Shown: positions 11,351 to 23,769 of the stretch, piece by piece
Position numbering within the stretch: the stretch's first letter is position 1
How the letters are laid out: each line of letters begins with the position of its first letter
NCBI GenBank assembly: GCA_000467715.1
Contig: AJFK01001065.1
Span: 50,291-114,290, forward strand
Direction of reading: 5' to 3'
DNA length: 64,000 nt
Origin: Hysterium pulicare CBS 123377
Lineage: Eukaryota > Ascomycota > Dothideomycetes > Hysteriales > Hysteriaceae
Notes under the pieces: generated by a model
Told to the model about the DNA's origin: nothing
Databases searched by the model: none
The model's input: only the letters and a program-made list of their open reading frames with translations
Position numbers and translations under genes: made by a program

Positions 11351-13985
11351 ATGGATCCAATCTCCATTACCACTGGATGCGTTGGTCTTGTTGGTGCGAT
11401 CGCGAAAGCTTCCCTAACCATCTACGCATTCTCAAGAGATGTACGGGACGCGAAAGGTGATCTTAATGCTGTATCACAGGAGTTATCCGCTCTTCGAAGG
11501 ATTCTCGAAACTCTCACTTTGGACGCCGCTACTCCTGGTCGCTTTCCAGCTCCACTTGCGCAGCAGATCGACCTGACTCTGACCGAGTGCGGGACAGTCG
11601 TTCGTCGTTTGGATACTTTGTTGAAGAAATATGGCAAAGATGGAGTCTGGAACGGTGTAAAGTGGTCGTATTCTGGGAAGGAAGAAGTTGATCGGATCCG
11701 CCGTAGTCTTGCTGAGCACAAGTCTGTTCTAAACTTGACATTGCAAGCTGCTACTATGTAAGCTCCACTTTCCAGATTTACTTACCAGAATATCTTGCCG
11801 GATATGTGTTGCTATTCGTATACGTCTGGCGACCTATTCAAGGTTCTTTGGACTTCATGCGCTCTTAAGCCTGGCAAAGAGACGTTAATGCTGTTCTCTT
11901 GCTAAGATTACCCTTCTCGATGCTTCTGTACATGAAGCTGGGTATAAGCGGGAAGCCAATCAACTCCATCCCCACGGCAGGATTGTGCCACCCATTTGTG
12001 TACTACGGCTGATATTCTGCAGATCATATACTCGAGAAATTCAAAGTGACACACGCGCCCTTCGTGACCAAAATGCCGAGATCAAAATGGATACATCGGA
12101 CATCCGTGCATTCCTTGAGAGAATGATGAGCGAGCGCTTTCCTGACCTTATGAAGACCGAAAGGATTGAGAGATATCTGGATGAGTTGACTACTTATGCG
12201 GAAACTGCCTACGCAGGATCAGTCGTTGAAGACGATGCGCAGGATGGGTCAGAACTAATTGCACTCTCCCTTGAGCCTCGTCAAGAAGATAACACGAGTG
12301 AAACCCCCGAAGAGACAGAACTACAAGCCCAACAAAGCAGAGAGTCCGCTCACACCCAGTACCCAGAGCAATCTAGCCCAAGCACCATCGATTACCATTT
12401 TCGACCTCATAACAGCCAATCCAAGGCATCGAGTGCCAGGAGCTCCGCGATTGATATCACAGATCCATCTTTGCCACCTTTGGCGGAGGAGTTGTTGCCT
12501 AAGGGGCCTTTATTGGAGGAGCTATTAGCCATGGGTATAACTGAGGATCAGATCAGGGAGAATATAGACTTTATCAGGCTATACGTTGCCCAGAGAAAAA
12601 CAGAGGGAAAGGGAGCAGCAGACTTAACGGCTCAAAACGCGAGGGCTCTACCTCCCCCGGCACCTCCAGGAAGGACGAGATCGAACAGCCCTCAGAACAC
12701 GGGAAGCTCGAGGAAAGCGCTCCCTCGGGTTCCTCCACCAAGAAGGAAAACTCGAACTGGTGTTCCTGTGGTCAACCAAGCTTCATCGTCAAGTCCAGAG
12801 GTGAAACAACCAGTCGAACTCAATCAATCAAGTATGCAAAAGTCCGTATCGCTTGCTGAAAGCTCGAGCGATCACGCAGATGCATTTCTGCATTCAAAGA
12901 AATCGACTACGCATCATGATGGGGAGAGACCTGAAAGTGCGGCCGTGCCAGACCCACAGCTAGGGTCTTCTTCTGTGAGTGATGCACCTGAGATTTCTGC
13001 TCAAAGGCTTCAGGACATCGTGGCAGCAAAAGAGCGCCGCTCAAGGCTCAATGACAAAGAACGAGATGCCTTGAACCGCCGTTTCGTCTCCAGCAGAGGA
13101 TACGACCTTGAAGACTTATTGCGACAAGGTGCAGACCCTTGCGCCATAATCAAAAGCGGTTCTATGCGGAGATTTCGTGTACCTGGGGATTCGTTTCTAA
13201 ATCTTATTTCGGACGTAAAAATGCCAGTGATCTTTGAAGTTGTTTCTCACAAAGACTGCTATGAGGTTCAAACACTTTTGGACTATGGCGCAGATGTCAA
13301 CGCTACGTTCACCGGCCGTGGTATCAAAGGCCTAACCCCAATGATGGCCGTGTTGATAGGGCAGTACTTGGGAACGGAGTACGGTAGTGAAGTCCTGAAA
13401 ATTCTTCTTGCTGTTGGAGCAAATCCCAATCTTACTAGTGATATACACCACGGTAATGGGAGGACTGCGCTCATGATGGCAGTGTCACCACCAGGCGAGG
13501 GAAACCCAAGCCAAGACGAACTATACAAGCTCCACGCGGTAACAGCATTGCTTGCGGCTGGTGCAGATGCCAACGCCACGTGCGATTCGAAATACGTGGA
13601 TGGCAATCGGACGACGGTTCTCATACTCGCACTCCGAACTAGGTTCATTGAATCTCGAAGACACTCATTCAGCAAAGATTACTACCTCCAGCTTATAGAT
13701 GCGCTGCTTGGAGCTGGAGCGGACGTGAACGCTACGGGAAGCAACTTGGGAACCGCACTGCATGCCTCCATAATCTATTCGCATCACTACGACATCATCG
13801 AAGCTCTACTAAAAGCGGGCGCTGACCCCACTAAAAGGATGACTTGTGTCATTCCGGATGCACTGCAGTTTATATGGACTAGGTATAAGAACGTTTCACC
13901 CCTTGACCTTCCCGAAAAACTACAAATCTCCGAGTCGAGAAAGAAACGAATTTCGGTGTTGTTGGAAACATATTCGCAGAAGTAG
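11351..13985 (+). CDS. STAND N-terminal domain (Helo-like) protein with ankyrin repeats
   Basis: Exons 11351-11757 and 12023-13985 give 789 residues. The start MDPISITTGCVGLVGAIAKA, followed by YAFSRDVRDAKGDLNAVSQEL and DRIRRSLAEHKSVL, is the fungal N-terminal helical domain of STAND/NLR-like proteins (Helo_like_N). This domain precedes NACHT or NB-ARC modules in heterokaryon-incompatibility and immune-type receptors. After the splice comes an EIQSDTRALRDQNAEI helix, then ~330 disordered Ser/Pro-rich residues (PPPAPPGRTRSNSP), then ankyrin-type repeats from about residue 490 to 765 (LLRQGADP, LLDYGADVNATF, LLAVGANPNLT, LLAAGADANATC, LLGAGADVNAT, LLKAGADPTK). No P-loop NTPase is present, so the sensing repeats follow the effector-type domain directly. 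The 265-nt intron is unusually long for this window; a missed small exon is possible. Confidence 0.82.
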
Positions 13986-15239
13986 GAAGTTACTTATACA
14001 TTCGATTTTGGAACGCTCAGTCCGATCGTCCGCTCTTCGTTAATCATGACGCTTCACCGTTCAAGACGATATCAAAAGTGGGTGAATCTCAACGAGGTAG
14101 CCTATTTCTATGTCATTCCCAGGTCCCAGACGGATTCACGGTTCCAATATCTATTCCCAAGACAGGATTTAAGGTCGAATGTCGCAACTCACTCCTCACT
14201 CAGCAAGAGCTTAGGCACCTCACAGAATCTACACGGGGACGAACGTGAATTTGAGGCGTCGAGGTCCGTATAGCGGACTCCTAGCCGGACCTTTTTTGCA
14301 CTGCTCAATCCAGCAAATCTCCAGCTAGGCTACCACTCTACTTCGACCTTCAGCACCACGAGCATGTCTTTCTCAATCTTCATCTACTTCTCTCATCCGC
14401 TCTACCAGCAATCTGAGCAATATCAGCATATGGAACAGCTGTCTCATGGACTGGGTCTTGGAAAAGTTGTGTGAGAAAATATTCAAAGCCAAGTTTCACT
14501 CCTAACTTTGAACGTTGAGAGATAGTCAGACTGGTGAAGTGGCACTGCGGGCAATCTTCACGAAGCAGGGTCGAAAATTGAAATGGAGCGGATGATAGAT
14601 TTATATCTATAGTTGACCTGAACGTCGAGCCTTGGATGCGAAGCTTTCACAAACCCTTCTCTCCGCCCTCCGCCACTAATATACACACATAGTATCAAGC
14701 CAACCCAAGGCATGTCCATCTGGTTCAATATCTCAACTACCCACACTGCAGACATCTAGTCAATGACTGCGAATACTATCAATTCTAGCATCACCACGAC
14801 ATGTCAAAATCCAGCGCTCTCCGAAGAACCAACCCATCAACCGCATAAAGCCGCCAACGTAATGGTTACCAAAGCATATAGCTCCATTGACTGAGCTTGC
14901 CATTCTTCAAGATGAGAATGAGGATTGGTAGCGTTAATGAGGGTGCGAGTACGATGACGAGTAGTCAATCTTCGCTTCTTCGACGTCAGTCTCGAGAAAC
15001 AGACTCATACCTCCATCCTTGCTTCGGGGAAATTGCCGCCCTCTGGTCGCTGAGGTGGATAGCCATGAAGGTTCGGAACCAGCATAGAAGGCCGTTGGTC
15101 TACGAGGAGAGTCATCGAAGCAATGTTCGAAGGACGCTCATCCAACGACCAGATCGAGGATCTCGCTTTCGAGCATGTCGAGCGTCCAGTGTCCTATCGC
15201 GTGGCTCTTTCGAGAAATCAAGGTCTCAAACAACCGCAT
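13986..15239. other. Intergenic, nothing recognised
   Basis: Convergent 3' flanks of the ankyrin gene and the membrane glycoprotein gene. Several ORFs of 65-200 codons exist, but the largest (14897-15505, plus) overlaps the coding end of the minus-strand gene and looks like a shadow. Confidence 0.45.
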
Positions 15240-16364
15240 CTACCGTCTCAGCGCCTCTTGACCGTATCCTCCATGACCCTTCGGACTCAACGGCTCTGCG
15301 GGAACCTCAACCGGCGCGACTTGATTTCCACTCAGCTCAGCCGGCGCAACCTGAGTTCCAGCAAGCGCACCTCCCGCAACACCAGCTGGTGCATCATAAT
15401 AAGGCTGCTTATTCCCCTGTCCATAATGTTCCGCATACTGCTGATCATACGGTTGCTGGTACGCGTACCCACCGCCAGGATTATACGAACCCCTCGGATC
15501 ACTAGATTGAGGATAACCACCAACGCCTCCTATCATAGGCATGGCGGCCGAATCCTTTTCCTGCTTTCCTTTCTTTAGACGCCAGATGTAGAAGAGGAGG
15601 CCGGCTATTATGGCGATAATCGCAATTCCGCCTACTACTCCGCCCGCAATGACTCCGGCGTGACTTTTCGATCCTCCGGATGCTCCGGATGGTTGAGCGG
15701 AGATTTCGGGTACAGAGGTTGCGCCGGTCGGTTTTGAAGTATCGGTTCCGGTAGTGCTTTCGGAGGTTGCGGTGATGGTTTTGACGATTGCGACGGGAGG
15801 AGTACGGAAGGCGGTCCAGTTTGCGGTACCGCAGCCAACGTAGAGGAATGGATGTTGGTCATTGGAGTCTTGGGATATGACTGCAGTTCGACATATGGAA
15901 TTTTGGCCGGAGCTGATGTGTCGACAGGTTAGTCTCATAAATATATGCGCAGGGATATTGCAGAATAAGTTTGGGAGTATCGTAATGTCGGTCACTCACC
16001 ATGTCGCTGTTGCGCCGCCTGATTCGAAGATGATGGATGTATCTGAGCAGGAGGTCCATATCGAACAATCTGCATTCGTTGTTGTCGTGGGACAACATCT
16101 TGCCCATGTTCCGGTTTGATACCAATTACTCGCCGAGGGACAGTAATTCGGTTGCCCTAAAACGCGGTCAAAATTCCGAGCGATGCGCGTTGAAAGCTAG
16201 AAAGACTCACATGTGCTTGCACCAGCGTTCGAATATCCGATGAAATTGGCGGATGTAATCAGCGATACTGTCGGAGTTCCCGTTGTGGTTTGAGCATATG
16301 TCGAAGAAAAGAAGATGAAGAGCATAAAGGCGCATAACAGGCCCGAAAGGCTGTGTTTAGCCAT
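15240..16364 (-). CDS. Single-pass membrane glycoprotein with Cys-rich ectodomain
   Basis: Exons (minus) 16364-16211, 16156-16000 and 15912-15240 give 327 residues. It starts with a signal peptide (LLCAFMLFIFFSSTYA). The ectodomain is Thr/Ser-rich with eight or more Cys (QPNYCPSASNW, ARCCPTTTTNADCSIWTSC, CSGQNSICR, YVGCGTANW). A Ser/Thr stalk follows, then one membrane helix at about residues 189-214 (IAGGVVGGIAIIAIIAGLLF). After it comes a basic stop-transfer WRLKKGK and a Gly/Tyr/Gln-rich cytoplasmic tail of ~110 residues. This layout is that of fungal cell-surface sensors (Wsc/Mid2-like), although the Cys pattern does not obviously match a WSC domain. The substrate or ligand cannot be told. 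Confidence 0.8.
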
Positions 16365-17879
16365 CGCTCTAAACGAGGGCTGAAATATAAAGTCTAAGTT
16401 AACTTGCTGAAAATGTGGTGGATTCAGCTAAGAGAAAGGCAATCGTTGGGATGAAACGTGCAAAGTGTGTTCTCCTGCGTATGCGAGGCGCAGATAACGG
16501 GAGTATGAATTCTCCAGAGGGTTACGACAGGTTTTGAAGAAACGAGTGTCGGGGGCTGAGCTCTCCGGATGGCGTTGTGTGGTGTTGAAGGTCAAGGCAG
16601 GGCCGCGATCAGACGTGTTAAGGAGGAAGAGTGCTGCGCAGATGCGGCTGACCAGTTGAAGATCCACAACTCAACGCCGCCGAGCTACGTCAAGCTGGGC
16701 TTGGTCAGCTCTCGTTTAGCGCTGATATGATGCCGAGACCCTGGCATAGGAACGGGCGAAATCTGCTAGTTTAATTGAGATGCGGAATGTCTCCGATCTT
16801 CAATATAAAGAAGACTGCATATCAACCCTGCTGTCTGGAACAACTGGAATTTTGCCAAAGAACAAAGGAAGTGAATGAATTTCGAGAATTGAACTCCTCA
16901 TTTGCTCCCTAATCCTGCTTCTCGCGGAGATTACAAAACAAGACTGTGGCTAAAGACTTTGGGGGCCAAAATGACATGCTATTTTAAGCGTATGACAGCG
17001 TTCTCCAATCGATGAACAGAACTTGGCAAAAAGAAATCAAAGAGAACTTACGGCCACTCATTCCTTATTTAATCTCGAAATCCGCTGCAGCTGTTAAACT
17101 CAACGCTGAAAACTTTGCAGCAGCGTAGAAACCTGGGCCGACTGATCCTGCAAATGCCACAACTGCATCCCCTTGAAGGCTGATCATCGATCGCGAAGAG
17201 CGTATGATCCAGCCACATTATACTGCGGTCTCTCCTTTGTAAGTGTCGAGGAACAAGCCCCATCTGAATCTCCCGAAGATCGATGATCGGACCGAAGCAC
17301 AGTGTCGTCAAAGGCGTCGAAACGGCGTCGAAAAGGCGTTAACGAGCGCTGCATGTCGATCCTGCAAACTCTTCCTACTCTTCTATCTTCCTTCCCAATG
17401 ACTTTCTCAGCTTCTATAACGGCTTCGTCGACCTGAGCAAAGAAATTCGCACTCCAGCCAAATCATTGCGATCGTGAACGCCAAGTTCCACCGACTCTTT
17501 GACAGCGGCGCTAAAAATAGACGTGGGGCTGAACCTGGCGCTCGGGAATCGGGGAGCGAGCTAAGAATCTGTCGGAGGTTGAAGGTAAAGCTGGAGAGAC
17601 GATTTGAAGCAGAGGAGAAAGATGGAAAGGGCTGACATGCAAATATATATGTGATTTTCGCATGACGCTCGTATGACCGCGCATCGCTCTGGAGCGGATC
17701 TCGCGTGATTACTGTATGTGGAACCTGGAGGGGATTTGAGCTGCATCGCGACATCAGTATGTTGCGAGGAACTGCATAATAGGACTAAGTCAAAGAAAAG
17801 AGATCCTCTCTTTCTTGTGCGTTTAGAAAACTCGAGAACTTTGCAGTTTGGTTGAGAGCCGAAAGCGTTTAGAAACAAG
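16365..17879. other. Intergenic, nothing recognised
   Basis: Upstream flank of the membrane glycoprotein gene. There are short ORFs only, with no domain-like content in either strand. Confidence 0.45.
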
Positions 17880-18450
17880 CAGCACTAGAAGTTTTGCTTC
17901 CGAGAAGATTCCATTGCTTCTCTTTACGGTTTTCGCAGTCAACTGACGTTCTCCCTCGTAAACAAAGATTTATTAGAAGCAGAGCTATTGAGAAAGATTC
18001 CCTTTTTTACGCTTTCGGGCCTTACAAGACTCATTTTAGAGGCTATGCGTCTAAGGGGGATACCCTTCTGACAGAGTCTCCTATGGATAAAAACCGTTCT
18101 AAAGGTAGAACCCACGAGAGGAATTTATTTTATTATGATTTCCGGACTTTCTGAAAACCAGTTCAAATGCATTGCCTTTGAGAACGATTCCTTTTCTTAC
18201 GGGGTTCGTTTTGAATTTAGAGCCTCTTAGCCGCTGAGCCTCTAGGAGAGATTCTCGTACTTGGCTTACCCGACCTAATTGGAATTATCTAAGAAGTACT
18301 GCTCCTAAAAGCAATTTCCTTAGTAATGCTTTTTATAAAGTATAGAAATCTCCCTAGGACCGTTTAGAAGGAACTCCCTTCATTCCAATTCTCGGTCTCA
18401 ACGAAAATTGTCTTAGAAGCAACGCTTCTGGAGAGGAGTTTCTTCAAAGC
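17880..18450. repeat. Degenerate tandem repeat tract
   Basis: A loose unit of the form TTAGAAGCA...GAGAAnGATTCC...CTTTACGG recurs about six times. The clearest pair is TTGAGAAAGATTCCCTTTTT near 17988 and TTGAGAACGATTCCTTTTCT near 18178, each followed by a T-rich run and ACG(G/C). Shorter echoes occur near 17888, 18245, 18290 and 18412. There is no coding potential. It could be an old minisatellite or a decayed mobile element. Confidence 0.4.
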
Positions 18451-19088
18451 GAATTTCCGTTTATGTGCAACCAACGTGCCGGACATTCAAGTCGCAGGAA
18501 TGCATCGAAGACATTCTCATGTTAAGTTGGTACTACCGCAGTATTTATGTAGCTCTCCTGATGCGACGCCTCAAAGCGCAAAAGATTCACCCCAGAACGA
18601 AACACACATGGCACGTTTCAAGTATGACGAAATCCCAGAGATTAAAAGCTCATTGCGACGTGCGGCCAACCATCTTATAGCATGGCTAGTAATGTACATC
18701 GATTTACTAGCACCTCCTACAGCCCTGCTGTCCCGCCTAAGGGTAACCGCCCATGTGGCACAGTTCATCTGCACTCCGCCACACTTCTGAACGACGAAAC
18801 GTTCAATCTCACCACCAAACCCCCATCTCCAACCTTATGCGTGTCCTTTATTCTCCGCCCCATGATACGTTTCATACCTAACCTTTGGGGATGGAAAAGC
18901 CCGACACGTATACCGCATAGCCGCTGCGGCGCAGAAGCCGCAAAAACATATACAAAATCTAATTCCCCACTTTCTTCAGAGGCGATCTCCATGGTTCCTG
19001 ACCAGGTTGACCGTCACGTCGCTCGCCCTAGGCCAACAACTTGTCTCATTGCGCCCTCCACCCCCTATCACGTCATCACTCATCGACC
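18451..19088. other. Promoter region of the zincin-like gene
   Basis: No gene recognised. The last ~60 bases before 19089 are C-rich, as in many fungal 5' leaders. Confidence 0.4.
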
Positions 19089-20395
19089 ATGTTAACGTTA
19101 CACTCACTTTTCGCTCTCCCTGCCATTTTCGCTAGCATGACGCTCGCGCTGGCTATGCGCTCCGGTCAACATTCTAACAGTGGCGACTTGCAATTGGCGG
19201 CTACATTGACGGGAGGAGAAGGGTGCAGCGAGGCGCAGATTACGGCGATAAGAGATGGATTCTATGAGATGAACGATCTATTCTCGGTCGCGTATCGGGT
19301 TGATTGGAGCAGTGAGGCAGCGGTGGAGTTCTTTGGATCGTTGGAGAGAATGCGGAATTATACGCGAATGGTCGAAGGTATGTGGTCATTAGGCGGAAGG
19401 ATCGCGAAGTTACGTTTGCTTGGGTCGCTGAAATGTGGGTTAGGAAATTTGCTTCGAGCGCATCAGTACTCCTTCTCCAAAGGCTCTAGTACGCGCAATC
19501 CAGATATCCATGTCCGCTGTGATGACCGATATCACGTGTGCCAATCTTGCTCTATGGGACAGGGGAAATATGTCGCATACAATATCGGCAACGATCCACA
19601 TATCAACTTCTGCCCAGACTATTTCGACCTCGGGGAATTGGATGAAACTGTGAACAAAGTGGCGAAAAACTCCACTATGAATGAAGGAATCGATGCTTAC
19701 TATAATCGAGGTATGTTTTCTTGTTACCTTTTTCTCTAGAGATAGACTGACTCCAATTAGCAACAGCGTGGACACGCCACATAATGCACATTTCAGCAGT
19801 TGGAACATCACTCGTCGAACGTGTTATACCAAATAGCGAAGCACCCAACGGCACCTGGGCGACAACAATCTCGAACTCTTCGATGGGAACGTCGTTTCTG
19901 GCCGGGGTATTTGACAATCCCTTGGGGTCGCGAAGACTTAGATATGCCTATGGTGGAGTCCGGACGAAGATGATAGCTGCTCTCTCGACTCAGAACGCTT
20001 ACGATGCAGCAAATAATCCTGAAAACTACGCCTTGTATGCACAAGCTCGTTACGTGCAGGACAAAGCAAACATCTATCCCAATAGGCCAATCCTCGATCT
20101 CGCGTCTGAAAACGCGCTGTTGAAAAATGAAAATTTGCAAGATAGTACGCGACCGAGGTATGCGTGCTACGATTCCCTGGATGTAATGTAAGTCACCGTT
20201 GTAAGACTTCAATTGGATTACAAGAGCTGATCGCAAAGCAGAACTGCAGATGGAAGAACCAATGCTACCGGGGGTCCGATCAAGTCGTCTTCTGCAACAT
20301 CTCTGAAGATAGGTAGTTCCCATGAGAAAAAGGAAGCAAACTTTGCTTTGGTATGGGCGTTAGCCTATTGTTTCGCAATGTCGCTGCTATGTTAG
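19089..20395 (+). CDS. Secreted, probably GPI-anchored zincin-like protein lacking the HExxH motif
   Basis: Exons 19089-19377, 19444-19710, 19761-20187 and 20242-20395 give 378 residues. Signal peptide: LTLHSLFALPAIFASMTLALA. The order of landmarks is that of fungal secreted metallo-endopeptidases of the lysine-specific zincin group: NPDIHVRCDDRYHVCQSC, then INFCPDYFDLGELDETV, then YYNRATAWTRHIMHISAVG, then NPENYALYAQARYV. In active members the segment after the Tyr/Asn-Arg-Ala reads with HExxH. Here it reads RHIMH, so the first His is Arg and the catalytic Glu is His. The C-terminus has a Ser-rich spacer and ends in the hydrophobic ALVWALAYCFAMSLLC, a GPI-signal pattern. Intron 1 (66 nt) keeps the frame and was inferred because its removal restores family-like spacing. 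Likely a cell-surface pseudoenzyme. Confidence 0.75.
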
Positions 20396-20930
20396 ACAGT
20401 GACTTCTTTATCTCTGATACCCAAAGAATCCAAATCTTCCTGAATATGGTGATCGCGGCGATTCATTGTGATCTAGAGGCGAATGTTTAGGTTTGTAGAA
20501 GTGAACTGTGCCAAATTTTAAATACGATGATCTCGCTGCTATAGGGGCAATAGTAAAGGAATGTCAAGAAGTAGATTGATATCTGGAAAAGTTTTAACGA
20601 CAGATTTACATAGAAATGATGAACAAAATGATAGAGCATGTGCTCATGACGAAATGGAATCAAAAAAGAATTGCAAGTGAAAGTCTCTGATGAGGGTATC
20701 GTAGATGCAACGCTGACACAATGAACTGCTACAGATGCTCGAACGGTTCCTCTCGGCGCTGCCGATATCGTGGCGATCAGAAAAGGGACAGCAAACCAGA
20801 CTGAAAGAGAAGTTGAAACGAAAAAGGAAACGAATAAAGAAGAAAGATAAAGATACATGGACCTGAGGCTTGAGTTGAGTAAGCCGTCGTAAATAGAATT
20901 GGGTTCAGAGTGAGCGAGTCCTAAATTGTC
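20396..20930. other. Intergenic between convergent genes
   Basis: Two 3' flanks face each other here. The 123-codon minus-strand ORF at 20487-20858 is Ser/Leu/Phe-rich without family features and looks spurious. Confidence 0.4.
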
Positions 20931-22060
20931 TTAACGACTAGGCGGTTGATCCCAGTGCCTGAGCATCTGGTCCAATGCCCAATTCCATTCAGCAACGAAA
21001 GCACCAGAGAGTTGATTGATCCCGGCTTCCGTCGGCGTTTGGTTTCCCCACATCGTTGGCTGTGAAGCTTGGTAACGGGCATAGTAGGGAATGAGTTGAC
21101 TAGTCCAGTTTAGTAATATTTCAGGTGGTGACAAATTTGGGGGCAAAGGAGGCCGGAACATACTCATTTTGAAGCTTGATGAGAACTAGCCAGCAAAAAT
21201 TCCAACTTTTGTTACTCTGAGGGTCGGAGTAAACGCGTCTTTTTGCCTCCTCTAGGCATTCAGAACTGTAACGGAGTTAGTTACTTCTCGAAATCATACC
21301 GTGGCATAGTGAACACGGTACCTAAATGGGTAGTTCTTAGTGAGACCGCGGAGTTCCGTCAGCAGGCTGTGTGAATTGACATAATAGGACCCTAGAAAGT
21401 TTGTCAGTCCTGCTACAACTATACTCTATAGTGAATGTACAAGCTGTTGTCATGGGTTCCGTCACATCTGATGATCCTAGGACGGCGAATGCCTTCTCCA
21501 CGCGTCGGAGCTCAACCAATGTATTGATGCGATGAAATCGCAGGGCTTCAATCATCTGTTCCTTCTCCGCCTAACCAAAGTTAGTCTTAACTATGAGTCT
21601 GAAAACATGTTGGCACAAGTATGTAACTTACCACCGTGGGTTTACGTCCAGACATCCTTTGAAACGACGGAACACGGTATATTCGTGCCGGCGGGTTACT
21701 GTAATCCGAGTCTGCGGATGCTGTAGAGTAAACAGACATGAAGGGAGAGCCCTGTAAGTCCGCGAAGCTGGTGCTAGGCCGAGCGACAAGCTGAGACCTG
21801 GGTGTAATGCTACGTGACGGTTCAACAACCTGGGGTGGAAAGGACGATGAAGTTCGAGATACAGGTATGGTAGAGTTGAGGAGAGGATCTAGATCGTCGA
21901 GTTCTTCAAATATCAGGCCTGGTGAAGAGAGTCTTGGGTGGCCAGCTGGTCTTGTAGTAGGAACTGTGAGATAACTAGATGGAGGAATGCTCGATCTCGT
22001 AGAAGGGTGGGATGACTCGGGAGAGGAAAGCGGATGATCGTCTGCCTGTGGTTCATCCAT
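20931..22060 (-). CDS. Unrecognised fungal protein
   Basis: Five exons (minus): 22060-21632, 21570-21441, 21391-21322, 21265-21164 and 21099-20931. All four introns are GT-AG and the phases join to give 299 residues. The N-terminal ~140 residues are Ser/Pro-rich and disordered (SSPESSHPSTRSSIPPSS). The rest is helical and evenly charged, with landmarks EKEQMIEALRFHRINTLVEL, SYYVNSHSLLTELRGLTKNY, SWNFCWLVLIKLQNDQLIPY and FVAEWNWALDQMLRHWDQ. It is rich in Trp and Tyr. No signal peptide or membrane helix. I do not recognise the family. The clean splicing of five small exons argues that the gene is real. Confidence 0.7.
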
Positions 22061-23769
22061 GGTAGAGGAGAAGGACCAAATACCTTATACATATTTAAGA
22101 CCATTGTCGAGCTACTGAATGTCAACTCAAGCTTTGACTTCAATGCTGGCAACGAATAAGACATAGAGAGCCACAGCAGCTGGGAGAATGCCCCTGCTCA
22201 TGACTCAAATGAGCCACAGATAAGGTCAATTCCCCGAAGCCACAGTGTGGTGGTGCCTCTCCCGAATACGGATGGCGGGAGTAGAAAGCTGGATCCGGAC
22301 ATTGTGAATGGAAGAAAGGCCAGGAGATGGACAAGAAGATGACAGCTTGTGCGAAGCTAATCTCAGCCCTACTAGACTAGAGAATGTGATCTGTGCAAGA
22401 GGGTCCAGAGCCTCAACATTGTTAATCCTAGAATGTAACTCAAGACCGAACTAACGGGCGGCAGATCTCCCGCTTGACATGTAGTGAGACCAGGATCCAG
22501 GAAAGACAGCCCTATCCTGGCTGTAATGCTGCATAGTCCGGTAGATCTCCAAAGCTAAGTGTGGCTTTAGCATGCAGCTACATGATTTCAGCCACAGGTT
22601 CATATTTACAGAAGGGCTGATTAGAGAATGCTATTGGTCCATGTGGCGGAAACGTGAGAATCTGGGTGAGCGTGCCACTCTGACATGAGCTAACTGGACA
22701 GCGTCCAAAAGAAACATCATACGGTAGAGTAGTTGACAGGCAGCGAGATAAATGGTCGCCGGCTCCTTAGAGATCTCAGCTTGGAACAGTGAAGGGATGT
22801 GACAGGGGCCGCGGAAGTCGACGAAGTGATTGTCCGGTACTGACGAGTCATAGGAACAGTACCTTGGGTGTCGATGTATCGTTAAGCACTTGAGTTTGCA
22901 CGGAATGATGAAAGCCGTGATGGTGAGGCTGAGGCTGATGCCGTGCTGACGTTAAAAAGAGATTGTGCACGGCCCTGGCTTCGGCGATGCTTGGCGGTGG
23001 CTAAGCCTTGTCAACTTCAACTTCACGCCCTTTGATCGCCGCATTCCTTTCCCATTACCGTTGTGCACAGCGACGGCGCACTCTTTACGGCGTTCCAAAG
23101 TAGAGCCTTGTTCTGACAATAGGACTGCGACTGAACGATGTGACATGTTGACCTGCCTAATTACCAGCCACAACAAGAGCATGCGCGACTTTCCGCTCGG
23201 ACAATACGGTGAAACATGTGGCCATGCACGGCGCTGTTGCGAATAGCTCTTGGAGACACATTCACCTTGAACATCGGATTGTAGCAAGTTGACGGGCGTT
23301 CCATTGGTTACTTTGTTTCTTCTTTACACATTTGGCACTCGCTTCGTTGAGGCTGAGGCTGGTTCTTGTCAGCCGCCACGCGTTGACCGTTACCGGGGAG
23401 CCAACACGGGTGCTAAAAAGCTTTCCATGTCTCCAGATTGGCTCCTCGGGCAATTCCTGCGACCTGAGAACTACAGCTGATGAAGCCTCCACGATCTTAG
23501 CGAACATGATCGAGCGAAGAAGATTGGCTCGTTCTGCAGGCATCAATGATCAAGCATCTTAGATCGACCGCTAACAAAATAAGAACATAAGCATAAGTGT
23601 CTGACCACATATCTCGTCGGAGATGCTGCCGTTCAAGTCACCATGTCTCAACCCTTCTCAGGGAATAGGCCAATGGACGGTACTTCTGAAGCCAAGTTTG
23701 GCCCCAGCCTGGGGACTGACCCTCAGGGATATCAGACTTCAGCTTTAAGCTTGAAAATTAACATCGCTT
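22061..23769. other. Long gene-poor stretch
   Basis: No gene recognised on either strand. ORFs of 60-111 codons near 22950-23560 overlap each other in several frames and carry no motif I know. The base composition looks unremarkable. Confidence 0.4.

Noticed and set aside
19378-19443. Reading this 66-nt stretch as coding
   Set aside because: It is open in frame, but it has a GTATGT donor, a branch-like CTGAA and a TAG acceptor, and its removal restores family-like spacing.
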